DNA of 64,000 nt from Durusdinium trenchii (taxonomy: Eukaryota; Sar; Dinophyceae; Suessiales; Symbiodiniaceae): NCBI GenBank assembly GCA_963970005.1, contig CAXAMN010001225.1, positions 521,595-585,594 on the forward strand, written 5' to 3'. Shown here one piece after another: positions 61,787-64,000 of the stretch. The notes below the pieces were generated by a model. It ran no database searches, was not told where the DNA came from, and was given only the letters and a program-made list of their open reading frames with translations. The position numbers and the translations under genes are program-made. Position 1 is the stretch's first letter. Each line of letters opens with the position of its first letter.

Positions 61787-61953
61787 CTGCACAATTCACT
61801 GGGCAAAGCAACATATGCCAGCCTTGAGTATGAGTATGTCAGTGAGTGTAAAAATGCCCGAGCCTCTCCTGCACAATCCTCTGGGCGACTGTGATTTCCA
61901 AATTGCCACCTTCTACTGCTGCTCCAACCATGAATGATGCAAGTGAGACTTGC

Positions 61954-62031
61954 TTCAGTTTTGCCTTCAACATCCATCTTATCATTCTCTTGTTTAAGAG
62001 CTTCCACGAAAACGGAGCGGCGACGCGTCAT
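61954..62031 (-). CDS. Gene 8, first exon
   Basis: ATG then 26 codons, MTRRRSVFVEALKQENDKMD VEGKTE, ending ACTGAA|GCAAGT, a GC donor with the consensus GCAAGT. Phase 0 matches exon 2. A basic N-terminus and then an acidic helix. A GTG 30 nt upstream in frame is not needed. Upstream DNA (62032-62138) shows no TATA-like promoter, as expected for dinoflagellates. Confidence 0.55.
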
Positions 62032-62138
62032 GTTCCCACCTCCAAGGCGCTGACGCGGCACGTGAGTGCATCCAGGGAGGAAGCTAGAGTCCTTGGTGCA
62101 ATAAAAGGGGTGGAGAACCCATAGAGGAAAAAAGAAAC

Positions 62139-62384
62139 ATGTGCTCGGTCATATACATGGAGGATTTACCGGCTGTCCAAGAATGCACAGGGACCACTGG
62201 GGTCGGCCGAAATGAAGAAATTGGTTGGCCCAAGACCGATGCATCTTTGACTCTCGTCATCCTCCTCCCACATTCTCCGCGGTTCGGTGTGGGGAGGTGC
62301 ACATGGATTGACCAAAGGATTCAAACAGGTGATTCCCTCCAAAGGGGCAGTGTTCCACTATGGCATCGGACATTTCGTTGCTGA
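62139..62384 (+). CDS. 81-codon ORF, possible divergent exon
   Basis: ATG then MCSVIYMEDLPAVQECTGTT, GVGRNEEIGWPKTDASLTLV. The minus strand (MTRVKDASVLGQPISSFRPT) is also open. Divergent to gene 8, 107 bp away. Undecided. Confidence 0.25.
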   Translation: MCSVIYMEDLPAVQECTGTTGVGRNEEIGWPKTDASLTLVILLPHSPRFGVGRCTWIDQRIQTGDSLQRGSVPLWHRTFRC

Positions 62385-62527
62385 CCATTCATGCAAAGGT
62401 TAAGAGCAGTAACTCAACAATTCTGATGCCACCAGTGCATCTCCCTAGAACCGATCCAACCCCATTTGTTTGCTACACAAAATCCAGATTTGGATATATT
62501 TGGGCAGCTGGTAATCTAAAAAAAAAG

Positions 62528-62682
62528 GATCGGTGCGTGGGGCTGGTCCCGGAAGGTTTGAATTTCTATCATCACACTCTGGTGGATCCGGAATGCTCAA
62601 GCCTTGGCTCTTCAAGCCTTCTGAGCGGGAGGTAGGTCTGGAGGCAGGCACCTGGATCCGTTTGGCCAAGCAGTTGGTTTAG
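62528..62682 (+). CDS. Probable C-terminal exon, function unknown
   Basis: After an A-run acceptor AAAAAAG|GATCGG: SVRGAGPGRFEFLSSHSGGS, GMLKPWLFKPSEREVGLEAG, TWIRLAKQLV then TAG. An internal GAG|GTAGGT could be a donor instead, in which case the exon ends at 62630. No family recognised. Confidence 0.45.
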
Positions 62683-62832
62683 CAAGCACGAGAGATCAAC
62701 TTGTTGATCTCAACAAGCAACAAGTACTGCAAATGTACATGTGGAAGGATTGTCGTATCAATCAAGCAGGGCGTTTAACATGTTGGTTCGATTCCTTAAC
62801 ATGTGTGGATTCCCTAAAACCCCCATATGCAG

Positions 62833-62895
62833 GTTGGTGGCCACCAAACAGCTGCTCGACGTCTCTGAAGGACGCTACGTACAACCCTTTGGAAG
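62833..62895 (+). CDS. Small internal exon, function unknown
   Basis: 63 nt between CATATGCAG|G and TTTGGAAG|GTAGTT, phase 2 at both ends. Encodes LVATKQLLDVSEGRYVQPFG. Good codon bias and splice context. 62900-63115 has nothing else. Confidence 0.45.
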
Positions 62896-63118
62896 GTAGT
62901 TTGACAAGTTTTGGGTCCACATCACAAATCAAGCCAATGAAGCACCCAACTTAAGCGCTGAAAACGCATCTCCTCTGGTCCAAGTCAGCCCAACCACCGC
63001 GCAACCACTGCCAAGCAAGCAGCGTGGAGATACATGTGGATCCGAGCTGTGACCACATGATCACACTTGTTAAACGAGAACTGAACTCACTGTTCATTCT
63101 TAATTAATCTTTTTTGCT

Positions 63119-63306
63119 TCACTGCATGACATCGAGGTGTATCCCAGCCTCCTTGGACCCGGCCATGGGTGAGGTCGCTGCATCCGCATGCTCCACGGCT
63201 GTGGCTCCGTCATGCGGAGCCGCCGATGGGTCGGTGGGGCTGATGGTCGGGTCGAAGCTGATTGGATGCTCCTCGTGGAAGTCCAGGCTTTCAGCCAAGG
63301 CCTTGG
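63119..63306 (-). CDS. Probable terminal exon, function unknown
   Basis: After ACCGTTTTCAG|CC: KALAESLDFHEEHPISFDPT, ISPTDPSAAPHDGATAVEHA, DAATSPMAGSKEAGIHLDVM Q then TGA. Acidic and Ala-rich. Its acceptor lies inside the 24-bp palindrome at 63289. Confidence 0.5.
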
Positions 63307-63312
63307 CTGAAA
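63289..63312. repeat. 24-bp perfect palindrome at a splice acceptor
   Basis: TTTCAGCCAAGG followed by CCTTGGCTGAAA, its exact reverse complement. Confidence 0.9.
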
Positions 63313-63415
63313 ACGGTCCAAATACAAAAATGGATTCACATATATTCGCAGGGCATCTTGGGACCGATTCCAACCAGGCCGGTATGGTGAAGCGGAACTG
63401 CGTTATAATTATCTA

Positions 63416-63625
63416 GTGAAAGCCGGCTCCAAATGTTTTTATTGTGGAGCGATCACCTGTATGCTGATCTCACCACTGCTTGGTGTGCTCTCGGTTGGCG
63501 CCTCGGAGATGGCACGAAACAATGCGCTTCCCGTTCACGCTGCAGGAAAGCCGTTCAGTGATTACTGTAGCCAAAACAAAAAAGCAATCAGAACAAAAAT
63601 TGATGCCTCAGTAAGCTTACTGTAA
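63416..63625 (+). CDS. Probable C-terminal exon with CxxC
   Basis: Open from before 63416 to TAA: GSKCFYCGAITCMLISPLLG, VLSVGASEMARNNALPVHAA, GKPFSDYCSQ. C-F-Y-C and further Cys. A hydrophobic segment and then a polar tail. No family recognised. Confidence 0.4.
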   Translation: MKAGSKCFYCGAITCMLISPLLGVLSVGASEMARNNALPVHAAGKPFSDYCSQNKKAIRTKIDASVSLL

Positions 63626-63713
63626 GCCCTGTGCAATATCTACATCAATCGGTTCAACTTTACAAGTTTGTCATGAACTCTTTCCCATCCATCCAACACG
63701 GTCTCTGCGCCAG

Positions 63714-63932
63714 CTGTGCCATGCAACCTCGACAGACTGGCTCAATGAAACCACCTTGGCCGCTTGGATCACGAGCTGGCAAGATTCGTCCACATCGTCC
63801 ACGCGCTCTCACAGCACAAAGGACTTCCCTCTAGGGTTCTTCCTCGTCTGCTACCTAGCCTGTGCTTGTCACAAATACGGTGACCTTTGCAGCATGTTGG
63901 GGCCTCTGAACAATCCAACTGCCACATACTGA
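63714..63932 (+). CDS. Probable C-terminal exon with one membrane segment
   Basis: After CTGCGCCAG|CTGTGC at phase 0: LCHATSTDWLNETTLAAWIT, SWQDSSTSSTRSHSTKDFPL, GFFLVCYLACACHKYGDLCS then MLGPLNNPTATY and TGA. FFLVCYLACAC may be a membrane anchor with palmitoylatable Cys. The minus strand is also open. Frame chosen on composition. Confidence 0.4.
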   Translation: MCHATSTDWLNETTLAAWITSWQDSSTSSTRSHSTKDFPLGFFLVCYLACACHKYGDLCSMLGPLNNPTATY

Positions 63933-64000
63933 CACTCCCAAAATCTTCCGGCCTCTCATAAACTCCCGGCGTCCCTTGTCTCTGCATGTTCAACATCCAC

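Noticed and set aside
61291-61937. Plus-strand ORFs of 153 and 200 codons over the 60-bp repeat
   Set aside because: A 60-nt stop-free unit opens all frames. The minus frame connects in phase to flanking exons on both sides.
1-64000. Dinoflagellate spliced-leader gene (CCGTAGCCATTTTGGCTCAAG), 5S rRNA, CRISPR arrays, bacterial promoters or operons
   Set aside because: Looked for by eye on both strands. No convincing match found.

Overview
This window looks like nuclear DNA of a dinoflagellate, most likely Symbiodiniaceae-like. Three things point there. Protein-coding signal is cut into short exons (about 30-200 nt). These exons can be joined in frame only with acceptors of the AG|G type and donors that are often GC or GA instead of GT, which is a known dinoflagellate habit. 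The DNA between exons is full of AT microsatellites, minisatellites and decayed retroelements. No bacterial operons, ribosome binding sites, rRNA, tRNA or CRISPR arrays are visible. Three fixed-length N runs (11315-11324, 29084-29093, 54881-54890) are scaffold gaps.

Layout. 0.3-1.3 kb: two minus-strand exons of an unrecognised gene. 1.6-1.9 kb: a truncated inverted-repeat element with a second copy at 45.2-45.4 kb. 6.2-11.2 kb, minus: a multi-exon E1-like (ThiF/UBA family) adenylyltransferase gene, rebuilt here from eleven exon segments. 11.5-17.8 kb, minus: a nearly complete tyrosine-recombinase (DIRS-like) retrotransposon with a recombinase, a zinc-finger Gag-like protein, a cytosine-methyltransferase-like domain and RT/RNase H. 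18.8-20.3 kb, minus: three exons of an unknown gene including its start. 20-44 kb: gene-poor DNA with scattered single exons, mostly minus, plus two adjacent minisatellites (34.5-35.4 kb) and several local duplications. 44.9-46.4 kb, plus: three exons of an unknown gene whose second exon abuts the inverted-repeat element. 46.9-49.0 kb, minus: a six-exon Methyltransf_16 (METTL21/EEF1A-methyltransferase-like) gene. 50.8-54.7 kb, plus: a frameshifted LINE lying between two ACAT/TTACA microsatellite arrays. 57.9-58.4 kb, plus: three exons of an unknown gene. 60.4-62.0 kb, minus: an unknown gene with a start codon and six 20-residue Pro/Ala-rich repeats. 62.5-63.9 kb: further single exons on both strands.

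Most exon calls come from reading-frame continuity, codon composition and splice-site context. No database or transcript was available. Where adjacent exons join in phase across a credible intron this is stated. Single exons of unknown function are given modest confidence, and exon ends can be off by a codon or more. The most interesting items are the methyltransferase-bearing tyrosine-recombinase retroelement, the inverted-repeat element that supplies a splice acceptor, and the non-canonical introns shared by unrelated genes.
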